This document shows, piece by piece, positions 30,983 through 42,087 of a stretch of DNA of 64,000 nt (position 1 is its first letter; each line of letters opens with the position of its first letter). This DNA comes from Polynucleobacter cosmopolitanus (GTDB lineage Bacteria; Pseudomonadota; Gammaproteobacteria; Burkholderiales; Burkholderiaceae): NCBI RefSeq assembly GCF_002224225.1, contig NZ_NJGG01000001.1:463374-527373 (forward strand). Direction: 5' to 3'. The translations under genes were made by a program, and so were the position numbers. The notes below the pieces were generated by a model. It was not told the origin of the DNA. It searched no databases and saw nothing but the letters and a program-made list of their open reading frames with translations.

Positions 30983-31669
30983 ATGGCCAGACTTCAAAGA
31001 GTGGTTCTTCCAGGTTATCCGCTTCACATCATGGTCAGGGGGCATAACTCTCAGGATATTTTTATTTCTGATGAAGAAAAAAAATATTATCTTGAATGGC
31101 TCAAAGATGCGGCGCGAGAATATGAGTTGGCTATTCATGCTTTTGCATTGATGCCTAATCATGTGCATATTTTGGCGACACCAAAAACTTCCCAAAGTGC
31201 TTCTAAAGTAATGCAATCGATTGGGCGTCGCTACGCACAATTGTTTAATCAAACTCATGGTTCAAGTGGCACTGTGTGGGAGGGTAGGTTCAAATCTTGT
31301 TTGATTGATCCCGATGCTTATTTTTTACTGGTTCAAAAATACATCGAACAAAATCCAGTAAGAACCGGATTGGTTCAAAAACCTGAAGAATGGGCTTGGT
31401 CCAGTTACAGACATCATGCTGGGGCTGAAACAATCCCTTGGATTGCGGACCATCCTTCTTATTGGGCGATTGCCAACACCCCATTTGAGCGTCAAATGGC
31501 TTGGCAAAGATCAGTTTTAGAGCCGTTAAGCCTTAGTGAAATAGAAAAAGTAAGTAAACACTTAAGCTATGGCTGGCCAATGGCAAGTGATACCTTCCTA
31601 AAACAATTGGCCCTTAAAACATCCAGGCCTCTGCAGCCACGGCTTGCTGGCAGACCAAAAAAGTCCTAA
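30983..31669 (+). CDS. REP-associated tyrosine transposase (RAYT, Y1 family)
   Basis: A 228-residue single-domain HuH nuclease related to IS200/IS605 TnpA. It has the HuH motif in MPNHVHIL (His60 and His62) and the catalytic-type tyrosine in KYIEQNPVRTGL (Tyr120). RAYTs are usually single-copy, vertically inherited and thought to process palindromic REP sequences. Here the gene is fused transcriptionally to dgt (zero-base gap) and is followed within 120 nt by a palindrome with flanking inverted repeats. No second transposase, accessory gene or target duplication is visible. Confidence 0.88.
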   Translation: MARLQRVVLPGYPLHIMVRGHNSQDIFISDEEKKYYLEWLKDAAREYELAIHAFALMPNHVHILATPKTSQSASKVMQSIGRRYAQLFNQTHGSSGTVWEGRFKSCLIDPDAYFLLVQKYIEQNPVRTGLVQKPEEWAWSSYRHHAGAETIPWIADHPSYWAIANTPFERQMAWQRSVLEPLSLSEIEKVSKHLSYGWPMASDTFLKQLALKTSRPLQPRLAGRPKKS

Positions 31670-31759
31670 AAGAAACAAGTTTTGCCATAATTTGGTGCAT
31701 AAATCTCTTCATTTCAAATGACTATGTCCCCAATTTATTGATTAAAGAATTTAGCCACC

Positions 31760-31788
31760 AAATAATTGGTGACAGACACCAATTATTT
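31760..31788. terminator. Palindrome AAATAATTGGTG / CACCAATTATTT
   Basis: A perfect 12-bp stem with a 5-nt loop ACAGA. A short T-rich tract follows on each strand, so it can act as a bidirectional terminator for the dgt-RAYT unit. It is also the core hairpin of the REP-like element. Confidence 0.6.
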
Positions 31789-31791
31789 TTA

Positions 31792-31820
31792 TTGCTTGCC
31801 AAAGGGTAATCCCCTATAGT
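31792..31820 (+). promoter_or_regulatory. Sigma-70 promoter for gltBD
   Basis: TTGCTT (31792-31797), a 17-nt spacer, and TATAGT (31815-31820). The start would be near 31827, leaving a leader of about 68 nt. The leader contains the right-hand repeat arm and a small GTCTTT-AAT-AAAGAC hairpin (31851-31865). Confidence 0.6.
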
Positions 31821-31894
31821 TGTCAAAAACCTCGTTATGTCGGGGACAAAGTCTTTAATAAAGACATCCATTGTTATTTATCAAGGAAATATCT

Positions 31895-34800
31895 GTGACT
31901 ACTACTCCTTCATTGCGCCCTGAAGCGCAAGGTCTTTATGACCCCGTCAATGAACACGACGCATGTGGCGTTGGATTCGTTGCCCACATCAAAGGCCACA
32001 AGAGCCATGACATCGTTTCTCAAGGTTTAAAGATTCTTGAGAACATTGATCACCGTGGTGCGGTGGGTGCAGATCCGTTGATGGGTGACGGTGCTGGTAT
32101 CTTGATTCAAATTCCAGACCAGTTCTACCGTGAAGAAATGGCCAAGCAGGGTGTGAATTTGCCACCAGCAGGTGAGTACGGTGTTGGTATGGTGTTCATG
32201 CCAAAAGAAAGTGCTTCACGTTTGGCCTGTGAGCAAGAATTAGAAAGAACGGTTCGCATTGAAGGTCAAGTGGTGCTTGGTTGGAGAAATGTGCCTGTTG
32301 ATGCCAACATGCCAATGTCACCAACTGTTAGAAAAACAGAACCAGTGATTCGCCAAATTTTTATTGGTCGCGGTCGAGATATCATGACGACCGACGCCTT
32401 AGAGCGTAAGTTGTATGTGATCAGAAAAACAGGAAGCCACGCAATTCAAGCATTACAACTTCAGCATGGCAAAGAGTACTTTGTGACTTCTATGTCAGCA
32501 AGAACCGTGGTTTACAAAGGTCTTCTTTTGGCAAACCAAGTGGGTGCTTATTACGAAGATTTAAAAGATTCAAGAGTGGTGTCAGCGTTGGCCTTGGTGC
32601 ATCAGCGCTTCTCAACCAACACATTCCCTGCTTGGGAATTAGCTCACCCATACCGCATGATTGCTCATAACGGAGAAATCAACACAGTCAAGGGTAACGT
32701 CAATTGGATCAACGCAAGAACAGGTGCCATCAGTTCACCAGTACTAGGTGATGATTTGCAAAAATTATGGCCTTTGATTTATCCAGGTCAATCAGACACA
32801 GCCAGTTTTGATAACTGTTTAGAGTTGTTGGTGATGGCTGGATACCCAATGGCCCACGCCATGATGATGATGATTCCAGAAGCATGGGAACAACACACAT
32901 TGATGGATGACAACCGTCGCGCCTTCTATGAGTACCATGCAGCGATGATGGAGCCATGGGATGGTCCTGCAGCGATTGCCTTCACGGATGGTCGTCAAAT
33001 TGGTGCAACTTTAGATCGTAATGGTCTGCGTCCAGCACGTTATTACGTGACCGATGATGACTTGGTCATCATGGCTTCGGAGGCAGGTGTATTGACCTTC
33101 CCAGAAAATAAAATCATCAAAAAATGGCGTTTGCAGCCAGGTAAGATGTTCTTGATCGACATGGAACAAGGTCGCATCATCGATGACGTAGAGTTAAAAG
33201 ATGCCTTGGCAAAAGCCAAGCCATACAAGAGCTGGATTGAAGCAGTGCGCATCAAGCTTGATGAGATTGATGCAAGTGCTGCTGATCTTAAAGATGATGC
33301 AGAAAAAATTCGTCCTGCAGCAAGCTTGCTAGATCGTCAGCAAGCCTTTGGTTATACACAAGAAGATTTGAAGTTCTTGATGGCACCGATGGCTTCATCA
33401 GGTGAAGAAGCGATTGGTTCAATGGGTAATGACAGCCCGTTGGCAGTTCTTTCAAACAAGAACAAACCTTTGTACAACTATTTCAAGCAGTTGTTTGCTC
33501 AAGTAACCAACCCACCGATTGACCCTATCCGTGAAAATATGGTGATGTCATTGGTTTCATTCGTGGGACCTAAGCCTAATTTGTTGGACACCAATAACAT
33601 CAATCCACCGATGCGTTTGGAAGTGTCACAACCAATTTTGGATTTTGATGATATTGCAAAAGTTCGTCATATTGAACACTACACGGGTGGTAAGTTCCGC
33701 TCATATGAATTGGATATTTGCTATCCATCAGTATGGGGTAAAGACGGTGTAGAAGCTCGCCTTGCATCACTGTGTGCTGAAGCTGTGGATGCGGTTCATT
33801 CTGGTTACAACATTTTGATCATCAGCGATCGTCAAGTGGCTGCTGATCACGTGGCCATACCTGCGCTATTGGCAACATCAGCCATCCATCAACATTTGGT
33901 TGATAAAGGCTTGCGCACAAGCACTGGTTTGGTGGTCGAAACAGGCAGTGCGCGCGAGACCCATCACTTTGCATTGTTAGCAGGCTATGGAGCTGAAGCA
34001 GTTCATCCGTACTTGGCAATGGAAACTTTGGTCGATATGGCCAAAGGTTTGAAGGGTGATTTATCTGCAGAAAAAGTTGTTAAGAATTTCACCAAAGCTG
34101 TGGGCAAGGGCTTGCAAAAAGTGATGTCCAAGATGGGCATCTCAACCTACATGTCTTACACCGGCGCACAGATTTTTGAAGCCATTGGTTTGAACAAAGA
34201 GTTGATCGACAAATACTTCAAAGGCACTGCATCGAATGTGGGCGGTATTGGTATTTTTGAGGTTGCAGAAGAAGCATTGAAGATGCACAGCTTGGCATTT
34301 GGTAATGATCCAACATTGACCAATATGTTGGATGCTGGTGGCGAGTACGCTTTCCGTGTTCGTGGTGAAGACCATATGTGGACACCAGATTCAATTGCTA
34401 AGTTGCAACACTCAACACGTCAAGGTCCAGAAAAAGGCGGCTACCAAACATACAAAGAGTACGCCAACATCATCAATGATCAAACCAAACGTCATATGAC
34501 TTTGCGTGGATTATTTGAGTTCAAGATCGATCCTAACAAAGCGATTCCTTTGGATGAAGTTGAGTCAGCAAAAGAAATCGTGAAGCGCTTTGCAACAGGT
34601 GCGATGTCATTGGGTTCAATTTCTACAGAAGCTCACGCAACCTTGGCCATTGCGATGAACCGCATTGGTGGTAAATCAAACACTGGTGAAGGTGGTGAAG
34701 ATAACAAACGTTATCGCAACGAACTCAAAGGCATTGCCATCAAGAGTGGTGAAACTTTGGCCAGCATCCTTGGCGATGATGTGATCGAAGCAAACATCCC

Positions 34801-36643
34801 ATTGAGCGATGGCGACTCATTGCGCTCTAAGATCAAGCAAGTGGCTTCAGGTCGTTTTGGTGTAACAGCTGAATATTTGACTTCTGCTGATCAAATTCAG
34901 ATCAAGATGGCTCAGGGTGCTAAGCCTGGTGAAGGTGGTCAGCTGCCAGGTAGCAAGGTATCAGATTACATTGGTAAATTGCGTTATTCAGTACCGGGCG
35001 TTGGTTTGATTTCTCCGCCTCCGCATCATGACATTTACTCAATTGAAGATTTGGCTCAATTGATCCATGATTTGAAAAACGTCAACAGCAAAGCCGATAT
35101 CTCAGTGAAGTTGGTGTCTGAGGTGGGTGTTGGTACGGTTGCTGCAGGTGTTGCAAAGGCAAAAGCAGATCACGTTGTGATCGCTGGCCACGATGGTGGT
35201 ACAGGTGCATCACCGTTGTCATCAATCAAGCATGCTGGCAGCCCATGGGAATTGGGGCTTGCTGAAACACAGCAAACCTTGGTATTGAATGGTTTGCGCA
35301 GCCGTATTCGTGTTCAGGCTGACGGACAAATGAAGACCGGTCGTGACGTGGTGATTGGTGCTCTATTAGGCGCTGATGAATTTGGTTTTGCCACTGCACC
35401 ATTGGTTGTTGAAGGTTGCATCATGATGCGCAAGTGTCACTTGAATACTTGTCCAGTGGGTGTGGCAACACAAGATCCTGAATTGCGTAAGAAGTTTTCA
35501 GGTAAGCCAGAACACGTTGTGAATTTCTTCTTCTTCATCGCTGAAGAGGCTCGCGAAATCATGGCGCAATTAGGTATCCGCAAATTTGACGATTTAATCG
35601 GTCATACAGAACTTTTGGATACGAAGAAGAGCATTGAGCACTGGAAAGCGCGTGGTTTGGATTTTTCAAAGATCTTCCAAGCCCCGAATGTTCCAGCAAG
35701 CGTGCCTAAGTTCCAAGTTGAAACTCAAGACCATGGTTTAAGCACAGCCTTGGATCATGCTTTGATTGAAAAATCAAAAGCTGCTTTAGAAAAAGGCGAG
35801 CGAGTTTCATTCATTCAACCAATCAAGAACGTGAACCGCACGGCTGGCGCGATGTTATCCGGTGAAGTGGCGAAGCGTTATGGTCACGAAGGTTTGCCTG
35901 ATGACACGATTCACATTCAATTGAATGGCACTGCTGGTCAAAGTTTTGCTGCCTTCTTGGCGCATGGCGTGACGATGGATTTGGTCGGTGACGGTAATGA
36001 CTACGTGGGCAAAGGTTTGTCAGGTGGTCGAGTGATTGTTCGTGCACCACACGAATTCCGTGGCGACACATCACAAAACATCATTGTTGGTAACACTGTG
36101 CTTTACGGAGCGATTGCTGGTGAAGCTTTCTTTAACGGTGTTGCTGGTGAGCGTTTTGCAGTTCGTAACTCAGGTGCGATCGCAGTGGTTGAAGGTACAG
36201 GCGATCACGGTTGCGAATACATGACTGGCGGTACTGTTGTGGCTCTTGGTTTAACAGGTCGTAACTTTGCTGCAGGTATGAGTGGCGGTATTGCTTATGT
36301 TTACGATGAAGATGGTTTATTTGCTAAACGCTGCAATACCAGCATGGCAACGCTTGAGCCAGTTCTGAGTTCAGCAGAGCAAGAAGCCAAAATGCCTAAG
36401 CCAGAATGGCATGCTCTAGTGAATGTTAAAGAAGGTGGTGAGCGTTTAACAGACGAAGTCATTTTGAAGAATTTGATTGAACGTCATTTCAAGCACACAG
36501 GTTCAGAGCGCGCAAAAGCAATTTTGGCTGACTGGGACAAGTCACGCGCACGTTTTGTCAAAGTATTCCCGACTGAATATAAGCGCGCTTTGGGTGAGCT
36601 TTGGGAGAAATCTCAAGGTAACAAACAAGCGGCTTCTGTTTAA
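31895..36643 (+). CDS. gltB: Glutamate synthase (NADPH) large subunit
   Basis: GltB moves the amide of glutamine to 2-oxoglutarate, producing two glutamates. The 1582-residue protein has an N-terminal class II glutamine amidotransferase domain whose nucleophile is Cys24 (HDACGVGF). The preceding residues are a short propeptide. Central and FMN-binding synthase domains follow ([19 protein letters not shown]), with the Fe-S cysteines [15 protein letters not shown] and a C-terminal GXGXG beta-helix domain. GTG 31895 was chosen because AAGGAA sits just upstream; a TTG at 31871 is in frame but poorly supported. Confidence 0.98.
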   Translation: MTTTPSLRPEAQGLYDPVNEHDACGVGFVAHIKGHKSHDIVSQGLKILENIDHRGAVGADPLMGDGAGILIQIPDQFYREEMAKQGVNLPPAGEYGVGMVFMPKESASRLACEQELERTVRIEGQVVLGWRNVPVDANMPMSPTVRKTEPVIRQIFIGRGRDIMTTDALERKLYVIRKTGSHAIQALQLQHGKEYFVTSMSARTVVYKGLLLANQVGAYYEDLKDSRVVSALALVHQRFSTNTFPAWELAHPYRMIAHNGEINTVKGNVNWINARTGAISSPVLGDDLQKLWPLIYPGQSDTASFDNCLELLVMAGYPMAHAMMMMIPEAWEQHTLMDDNRRAFYEYHAAMMEPWDGPAAIAFTDGRQIGATLDRNGLRPARYYVTDDDLVIMASEAGVLTFPENKIIKKWRLQPGKMFLIDMEQGRIIDDVELKDALAKAKPYKSWIEAVRIKLDEIDASAADLKDDAEKIRPAASLLDRQQAFGYTQEDLKFLMAPMASSGEEAIGSMGNDSPLAVLSNKNKPLYNYFKQLFAQVTNPPIDPIRENMVMSLVSFVGPKPNLLDTNNINPPMRLEVSQPILDFDDIAKVRHIEHYTGGKFRSYELDICYPSVWGKDGVEARLASLCAEAVDAVHSGYNILIISDRQVAADHVAIPALLATSAIHQHLVDKGLRTSTGLVVETGSARETHHFALLAGYGAEAVHPYLAMETLVDMAKGLKGDLSAEKVVKNFTKAVGKGLQKVMSKMGISTYMSYTGAQIFEAIGLNKELIDKYFKGTASNVGGIGIFEVAEEALKMHSLAFGNDPTLTNMLDAGGEYAFRVRGEDHMWTPDSIAKLQHSTRQGPEKGGYQTYKEYANIINDQTKRHMTLRGLFEFKIDPNKAIPLDEVESAKEIVKRFATGAMSLGSISTEAHATLAIAMNRIGGKSNTGEGGEDNKRYRNELKGIAIKSGETLASILGDDVIEANIPLSDGDSLRSKIKQVASGRFGVTAEYLTSADQIQIKMAQGAKPGEGGQLPGSKVSDYIGKLRYSVPGVGLISPPPHHDIYSIEDLAQLIHDLKNVNSKADISVKLVSEVGVGTVAAGVAKAKADHVVIAGHDGGTGASPLSSIKHAGSPWELGLAETQQTLVLNGLRSRIRVQADGQMKTGRDVVIGALLGADEFGFATAPLVVEGCIMMRKCHLNTCPVGVATQDPELRKKFSGKPEHVVNFFFFIAEEAREIMAQLGIRKFDDLIGHTELLDTKKSIEHWKARGLDFSKIFQAPNVPASVPKFQVETQDHGLSTALDHALIEKSKAALEKGERVSFIQPIKNVNRTAGAMLSGEVAKRYGHEGLPDDTIHIQLNGTAGQSFAAFLAHGVTMDLVGDGNDYVGKGLSGGRVIVRAPHEFRGDTSQNIIVGNTVLYGAIAGEAFFNGVAGERFAVRNSGAIAVVEGTGDHGCEYMTGGTVVALGLTGRNFAAGMSGGIAYVYDEDGLFAKRCNTSMATLEPVLSSAEQEAKMPKPEWHALVNVKEGGERLTDEVILKNLIERHFKHTGSERAKAILADWDKSRARFVKVFPTEYKRALGELWEKSQGNKQAASV

Positions 36644-36672
36644 GTGATGAATCAAGAGATAAAGGAATAAAG

Positions 36673-38136
36673 ATGGGTAAGGTCACTGGATTTATGGAAT
36701 TTGAGCGCCTCAGCGAGCATTATGAGGAGCCACAAAAACGCGTAAAGCATTACAAAGAGTTTGTGATGACTTTGTCAGATGATGAGGCAAAAACTCAGGG
36801 TGCACGTTGTATGGATTGCGGCATTCCGTTTTGTAATAGCGGTTGCCCAGTCAACAACATCATTCCTGATTTTAATGATTTGGTGTATCAGCAAGACTGG
36901 AAAAATGCGATTGATGTTTTGCATTCAACCAATAACTTCCCTGAGTTCACGGGTCGCATCTGCCCAGCACCTTGCGAAGCAGCTTGTACGCTTGGCATTA
37001 ATGAGGCGCCGGTGGGTATCAAATCAATTGAGCATGCCATCATTGATAAAGCATGGGCCAATGATTGGGTGAGGCCTCAGATTGCTAAACAAAAAACGGG
37101 TAAAAAAATAGCCATCGTTGGTTCAGGCCCGGCGGGTATGGCGGCTGCACAACAATTGGCTCGTGTGGGTCATGATGTGACGCTTTACGAAAAGAACGAT
37201 CGTGTGGGTGGTTTGTTGCGTTATGGCATCCCTGACTTCAAGATGGAAAAGATTTTGATTGATCGTCGTGTCGAGCAGATGACAGCTGAAGGCGTGAAAT
37301 TTGAAACAGGTACTTTTGTTGGCAAAGATACTTTGGGTAAAGAAGTTAAGAATTACTCCAAGAAAGTGGTTTCTCCAGAGCAATTACAAAAAGATTTTGA
37401 CGCTGTGGTGATCACAGGTGGCGCAGAGCAGCCGCGTGACTTACCAGTACCTGGTCGTGAGTTGTCAGGTATTCACTATGCATTGGAATTCTTGATTCCG
37501 CAGAACAAAGAAGTTGCTGGCGATAACAAAAATGAAATCCGTGCAGACGGTAAGCATGTGATCGTGATTGGTGGTGGTGACACAGGTTCAGACTGTGTGG
37601 GCACATCGAATCGTCATGGTGCAGCATCGATCTCTCAATTTGAATTATTGCCTCAGCCACCTGAGCAAGAAAACAAGACTTTGGTTTGGCCGTATTGGCC
37701 AACCAAGTTACGCACATCTTCATCACACGATGAAGGTTGTGATCGTGATTGGTCAGTGGCCACCAAGCGTTTTGAAGGTAAAAACGGCAAGGTTGAAAAA
37801 TTGATCGGTGTGCGTCTTGAATGGAAAGACGGCAAGATGCAAGAGATTGCTGGCAGCGAATTTGAGATGAAAGCAGATTTGGTGTTTTTAGCCATGGGCT
37901 TTGTGTCACCAGCTCAGCAAGTATTAGATGCTTTTGGTATTGAAAAAGATCCTCGTGGCAATGCCAAAGCCAGCACCGAAGGTGAAAAGGCTTACTACAC
38001 GAATGTGCCTAAGATTTTTGCTGCAGGCGACATGCGTCGCGGTCAATCTTTGGTGGTATGGGCTATTCGTGAAGGTCGTCAATGTGCAAGGGCTGTTGAC
38101 GAGTTTTTGATGGGTAGCAGCGTTTTGCCACGTTAA
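36673..38136 (+). CDS. gltD: Glutamate synthase (NADPH) small subunit
   Basis: GltD feeds electrons from NADPH to GltB. The 487-residue flavoprotein has N-terminal cysteine clusters for two 4Fe-4S centres ([14 protein letters not shown] and [12 protein letters not shown]), an FAD-binding site [15 protein letters not shown] and an NADPH-binding site [13 protein letters not shown]. It is 29 nt after gltB behind AAGGAA, so the two form an operon. Confidence 0.98.
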   Translation: MGKVTGFMEFERLSEHYEEPQKRVKHYKEFVMTLSDDEAKTQGARCMDCGIPFCNSGCPVNNIIPDFNDLVYQQDWKNAIDVLHSTNNFPEFTGRICPAPCEAACTLGINEAPVGIKSIEHAIIDKAWANDWVRPQIAKQKTGKKIAIVGSGPAGMAAAQQLARVGHDVTLYEKNDRVGGLLRYGIPDFKMEKILIDRRVEQMTAEGVKFETGTFVGKDTLGKEVKNYSKKVVSPEQLQKDFDAVVITGGAEQPRDLPVPGRELSGIHYALEFLIPQNKEVAGDNKNEIRADGKHVIVIGGGDTGSDCVGTSNRHGAASISQFELLPQPPEQENKTLVWPYWPTKLRTSSSHDEGCDRDWSVATKRFEGKNGKVEKLIGVRLEWKDGKMQEIAGSEFEMKADLVFLAMGFVSPAQQVLDAFGIEKDPRGNAKASTEGEKAYYTNVPKIFAAGDMRRGQSLVVWAIREGRQCARAVDEFLMGSSVLPR

Positions 38137-38208
38137 TTGATTAAATATCATCAGCTATTGATACACTGCCATCATGATTTCAACAAAAAACATGGTGGCA
38201 GTCTGTAA

Positions 38209-39024
38209 ATGACAAATTCCACTGAATCAATTGTTTCACTCAAGGGCGTCGACTTTTCCTACGCGCCCGGGGAAAGAAACATTCTTTCTGGCCTCAATAT
38301 GGAGTTCCCACGCGGTAAAGTAATTGCCGTGATGGGTGGTTCGGGTTGCGGTAAAACCACAGTCTTGCGTTTGATTGGTGGGCAAGTCACAGCGCAACAA
38401 GGCGAAGTGATGTTCGAAGGTCAAAACGTTGGCTTGATGAACACCCAGCAATTGATGGCGGCACGTCGTCGCATGGGCATGTTGTTCCAGTTTGGTGCCT
38501 TGTTCACCGACATGAGTGTTTTTGAAAACGTCGCCTTCCCATTGCGCGAACATACCAAAGTCAGCGAAACAACTTTGCGTGATTTGGTACTGATGAAGCT
38601 CAATGCTGTTGGCTTGCGTGGGGCGCGTGATTTAATGCCTTCGCAAATTTCAGGCGGTATGGCCAGACGCGTCGCTCTTGCCAGAGCAATAGCACTGGAT
38701 CCTCCTTTGATCATGTACGACGAGCCATTCGCTGGCTTGGATCCGATTTCTTTGGGCATCACTGCTCGCTTGATTAAAAATATGAATCAAGCTTTGGGCG
38801 CCACCAGTATTTTGGTCACGCACGATATTCCAGAAACTTTTGAAATTGCAGATTATGTTTATTTCATTGCCAACGGAACGATTGCTGCTGAGGGCACTCC
38901 TCACGATTTAAAAATATCCACAGATCCATTTGTGAAGCAGTTTGTTTCTGCTGATCCTGATGGTCCGGTGCCATTCCATTACCCTGGAAAAACATTGGCT
39001 GAAGATTTTGGGGCTCAGTCATGA
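38209..39024 (+). CDS. mlaF: Phospholipid ABC transporter ATPase MlaF
   Basis: The ATPase of the MlaFEDB inner-membrane complex, which moves phospholipids between the membranes to keep outer-membrane asymmetry. The 271-residue protein has Walker A GGSGCGKTT, the signature QISGGMARRVALARA and Walker B PLIMYDEPFAGLDP. The first of six mla genes; it overlaps mlaE by 4 nt. Confidence 0.96.
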   Translation: MTNSTESIVSLKGVDFSYAPGERNILSGLNMEFPRGKVIAVMGGSGCGKTTVLRLIGGQVTAQQGEVMFEGQNVGLMNTQQLMAARRRMGMLFQFGALFTDMSVFENVAFPLREHTKVSETTLRDLVLMKLNAVGLRGARDLMPSQISGGMARRVALARAIALDPPLIMYDEPFAGLDPISLGITARLIKNMNQALGATSILVTHDIPETFEIADYVYFIANGTIAAEGTPHDLKISTDPFVKQFVSADPDGPVPFHYPGKTLAEDFGAQS

Positions 39025-39809
39025 ACAGTGTTTTAAATACATTAGGTAACTTGGGCGCCTTTGTGCGAGAGCATCTGGTGGGGCTGGGTTATGCCTCAAG
39101 GATGTTTGTCACCATCATGCGACGTTCTGCTTTCTTGCTCAAGCGTCCTCGCTTGGTCACTGATCAAGTTCATTTTGTGGGTAACTATTCTTTTGTGATC
39201 ATTGCTGTATCAGGATTATTTGTTGGCTTTGTGTTGGGTTTGCAAGGTTATTACACCTTGAACCGTTATGGCTCTGAGCAGGCCCTTGGTTTATTAGTGG
39301 CTTTGTCATTGGTTCGTGAATTAGGCCCAGTGGTCACTGCACTTTTATTTGCCGGTCGTGCTGGAACATCTCTAACCGCTGAAATTGGTCTCATGAAAGC
39401 TGGAGAGCAACTCAGTGCCATGGAAATGATGGCCGTAGATCCTTTGACGCGAGTGATTGCTCCAAGACTTTGGGCGGGCATCATCGCCATGCCAATCCTG
39501 GCCGCTATTTTTAGTGCGGTGGGCATCATGGGCGGTTATTTGGTGGGTGTACCATTGATTGGTGTAGACGACGGTGCATTTTGGGCACAAATGCAAGCGG
39601 GCGTTGATGTGGTGAAAGACATTGGTAATGGCGTGATCAAGAGCATGGTGTTCGGTGTCGCTGTTACTTTTATTGCTTTGTATCAAGGTCATGAAGCTAA
39701 GCCAACACCTGAGGGTGTTGCAAGGGCAACCACTCGAACAGTGGTGATTGCTTCCTTAGCGGTATTGGCGCTGGATTTCCTTTTAACTGCAGTGATGTTC
39801 TCAAGCTGA
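39021..39809 (+). CDS. mlaE: Phospholipid ABC transporter permease MlaE
   Basis: The permease of the Mla complex. The 262-residue product has about five membrane segments and the MlaE-family core LVRELGPVVTALLFAGRAG and TAEIGLMKAGEQLSAMEMM. It overlaps mlaF and precedes mlaD by 27 nt. Confidence 0.96.
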   Translation: MNSVLNTLGNLGAFVREHLVGLGYASRMFVTIMRRSAFLLKRPRLVTDQVHFVGNYSFVIIAVSGLFVGFVLGLQGYYTLNRYGSEQALGLLVALSLVRELGPVVTALLFAGRAGTSLTAEIGLMKAGEQLSAMEMMAVDPLTRVIAPRLWAGIIAMPILAAIFSAVGIMGGYLVGVPLIGVDDGAFWAQMQAGVDVVKDIGNGVIKSMVFGVAVTFIALYQGHEAKPTPEGVARATTRTVVIASLAVLALDFLLTAVMFSS

Positions 39810-39836
39810 TAAAGTCTTATAAATTCTGTAAATATT

Positions 39837-40313
39837 ATGAAAAAACAATCATTAGATATCTGGGTCGGTTTATTTGTGGCACTTGGCCTCTTGGCCTTGC
39901 TATTTTTGGCATTGAAGGCAGGCAATATGAGTGCTTTTACGTTTGAGCCAACTTATCAGGTCAGCGCTAAGTTTGACAATATTGGTGGATTGAAGCCTCG
40001 AGCTCCCGTGAAGAGCGCGGGTGTGGTGGTTGGCCGCGTTTCAGAAATTCGTTTTGACGATCAAAGTTATCAAGCCACAGTATTCATGAATCTAGAAGAG
40101 CGTTACAAATTCCCTAAAGACAGTTCTGCCAAGATTTTGACTTCTGGTTTATTGGGTGAGCAATACATTGGTTTAGAGGCCGGTGGTGATGAAGCCATGA
40201 TTGCTGGTGGTAGCAAATTGGCTCAAACACAATCAGCCATCGTTTTGGAAAATCTGATCAGCCAGTTTTTATATAACAAAGCCTCCGATGGTGCGCCATC
40301 GGATAAAAAGTAG
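39837..40313 (+). CDS. mlaD: Phospholipid transport protein MlaD (MCE domain)
   Basis: A periplasmic hexameric MCE protein anchored by one N-terminal membrane helix (about 8-27, WVGLFVALGLLALLFLALKAG). The MCE domain (about 39-117) has FDNIGGLKPRAPVKSAGVVVGRV and ILTSGLLGEQYIGLEAGG. The 158-residue length is typical of betaproteobacterial MlaD, shorter than E. coli (183). Confidence 0.95.
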   Translation: MKKQSLDIWVGLFVALGLLALLFLALKAGNMSAFTFEPTYQVSAKFDNIGGLKPRAPVKSAGVVVGRVSEIRFDDQSYQATVFMNLEERYKFPKDSSAKILTSGLLGEQYIGLEAGGDEAMIAGGSKLAQTQSAIVLENLISQFLYNKASDGAPSDKK

Positions 40314-40347
40314 AACGCACTCTAAAAAGAAAGAAGATTGACCAATC

Positions 40348-41085
40348 ATGATGTTGAACTTAATCAATAAAACAATCATAAAAAAAATCTTGATGTTCAG
40401 CGTGATCATGATGACCGGCTGTGCCACCACTCAGCAAAATGAGCGAGTTGCTAAAATTGATCCGTTTGAACCGATGAATCGTGCCGTTTTTTCATTCAAC
40501 GAAGCAGCTGATGATTATGTGATCAAGCCGATTGCAGAAGCGTATAAATTTGTCTTGCCTGAATTTGTTCGCACAGGCGTGACAAACTTTTTTAGCAACA
40601 TCAATGATGTGTTGATTGCGGCCAATAATTTGTTGCAAGCTAAACCTGTAGAAGCTGCCAACGACATTGGACGATTTTTAATTAACTCGACCATCGGTGT
40701 TTTAGGCTTATTTGATGTCGCTACCGATATGGGTTTAGATAAGAACAGAGAAGATTTTGGTCAAACGCTCGGTGTTTGGGGTTTTTCTGATGGCCCCTAT
40801 GTTGTGTTGCCATTCTTCGGCGCAAGCAATGTGAGAGATACGGTTGGTTTGGCTGTTGATATCGAAACTGATTTCATGATCAATACCAATAAGCTCAACA
40901 GTGATGAAAAAATTGCTGTGAATGCCCTAAGAGTGATCAATCGTCGTGCAGATTTATTGGATGCGGGACAACTCTTGGAAGATGCTGCATTTGATAAGTA
41001 CAGCTTCTTGAGAGATGGTTATTTACAGCGTCGCCGCAATCAGGTTTATGACGGCAATCCCCCTCCTGTGAAAGAGGAAGATTGA
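40348..41085 (+). CDS. mlaA: Outer-membrane lipoprotein MlaA (VacJ)
   Basis: MlaA removes misplaced phospholipids from the outer leaflet and passes them to MlaC. The 245-residue lipoprotein has a lipobox at MMTGC and the VacJ signature DPFEPMNRAVFSFN, then GVLGLFDVATDMGL and FGQTLGVWG. Located within the mla operon as in other betaproteobacteria, not apart as in E. coli. ATG 40348 or 40351 are both possible. Confidence 0.95.
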   Translation: MMLNLINKTIIKKILMFSVIMMTGCATTQQNERVAKIDPFEPMNRAVFSFNEAADDYVIKPIAEAYKFVLPEFVRTGVTNFFSNINDVLIAANNLLQAKPVEAANDIGRFLINSTIGVLGLFDVATDMGLDKNREDFGQTLGVWGFSDGPYVVLPFFGASNVRDTVGLAVDIETDFMINTNKLNSDEKIAVNALRVINRRADLLDAGQLLEDAAFDKYSFLRDGYLQRRRNQVYDGNPPPVKEED

Positions 41086-41161
41086 GCTTCTGAAATTGCT
41101 TCGCATTATCTATACAATTTAGGTACCTGATACAGATCTATTAAATAAGGCACTTCGACTA

Positions 41162-41806
41162 ATGATGCACCCTATTCTGAATAAAACATTTGCCACCATT
41201 GCATTGACATTGATCACGGGCTTCGCTTCTTTTGCTCATGCTCAGCAAGCCGCAGCCAATATGAATACCCCAGATGGCTTGGTGAAGTTTGTGGTTGAAG
41301 ATGTGATGAACACCATCAAAGCTGATAAAGCTATTCAAAGCGGTGATTTAAGGAAAATCAATGCCTTGGTTGATCAAAAAATATTACCTTACAGTGATTT
41401 TCAAAAAACCACTCGTATGTCTATGGGTAGAAATTGGTCGAAAGCAACGCCTGCACAACAAGCTTTGATCACGCAAGAATTTAAAACACTGTTGATCCGT
41501 ATTTATGGCGGTGCATTGGCGCAAGTCAAAGATCAAAAGATTCAATACAAACCATTCAGAGCTTCAGCAGATGACACTGATGTGATTGTCAGAACTGTCG
41601 TCGTTGGCAAGGGTGAGCCTATTCAGTTGGACTATCGCCTTGAAAAAACTGCCAATGTTTGGCGTGTGTATGACATCAACATCTTGGGTGCTTGGTTGGT
41701 TGAGTCATACCGCAATCAATTCAATGATCAGGTCAGCAAGGGTGGCATCGATGGCTTGATTCAATTTTTACAACAAAGAAATAATTCTCTGGCCAACGCC
41801 AAATAA
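41162..41806 (+). CDS. mlaC: Periplasmic phospholipid carrier MlaC
   Basis: MlaC shuttles phospholipid between MlaA and MlaD. The 214-residue product has a signal peptide ending at AHAQQ (about residue 22) and the Tol-Tgd2/MlaC core (ALVDQKILPYSDFQKTTRMS, LLIRIYGGAL, VWRVYDINILGAWLVESYR). A 76-nt gap precedes it; 2 nt separate it from mlaB. Confidence 0.95.
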   Translation: MMHPILNKTFATIALTLITGFASFAHAQQAAANMNTPDGLVKFVVEDVMNTIKADKAIQSGDLRKINALVDQKILPYSDFQKTTRMSMGRNWSKATPAQQALITQEFKTLLIRIYGGALAQVKDQKIQYKPFRASADDTDVIVRTVVVGKGEPIQLDYRLEKTANVWRVYDINILGAWLVESYRNQFNDQVSKGGIDGLIQFLQQRNNSLANAK

Positions 41807-41808
41807 CG

Positions 41809-42087
41809 ATGACTGCTAGCTTCAAATTTCCTGCAAAGATTGATCACGCTAATGTTGAGAGCGTGTTGGCCAACGGGCTTGGCATGATGAAGACTTTGGC
41901 ACAGGGAAGTTTGATGGTGATTGACTGTAAAGACTTGCAGTCCTTTGACTCGAGTGCCTTGAGCATGATTTTATCGATGAAGCGTCAAGCAAAAGAGCAG
42001 TCAATCAAGGTTCATTTGGATGCTATACCAGAAAAACTTGCCAGCCTAGCAACTGTTTATGGTTTATCAGATGTTGTGCTGGTATGA
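41809..42087 (+). CDS. mlaB: STAS-domain protein MlaB
   Basis: The small cytosolic STAS subunit that stabilises MlaF. The 92-residue protein shows a STAS-type pattern with MVIDCKDLQSFDSSALSMIL, where the loop serine sits at the usual position. It overlaps the next ABC ATPase gene by 4 nt, which ties that exporter to the mla operon. Confidence 0.88.
   Translation: MTASFKFPAKIDHANVESVLANGLGMMKTLAQGSLMVIDCKDLQSFDSSALSMILSMKRQAKEQSIKVHLDAIPEKLASLATVYGLSDVVLV

Larger units (their letters stand above)
31720..31853. repeat. REP/BIME-like palindromic element next to the RAYT gene
   Basis: GACTATGTCCCCAA (31720-31733) and TCGGGGACAAAGTC (31840-31853) form an inverted pair with 12 of 14 matches. Between them lies a perfect 12-bp hairpin (31760-31788). 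Association with a RAYT gene suggests this is a REP-type substrate of the transposase. The right half also contains the best promoter for gltB. Copies elsewhere in the genome cannot be seen from this window. Confidence 0.5.

Noticed and set aside
31720..31853. A complete insertion sequence at the RAYT locus
   Set aside because: The RAYT has no left-end repeat, its start abuts the dgt stop, and there is no target duplication. The palindromes fit a REP-type element better.
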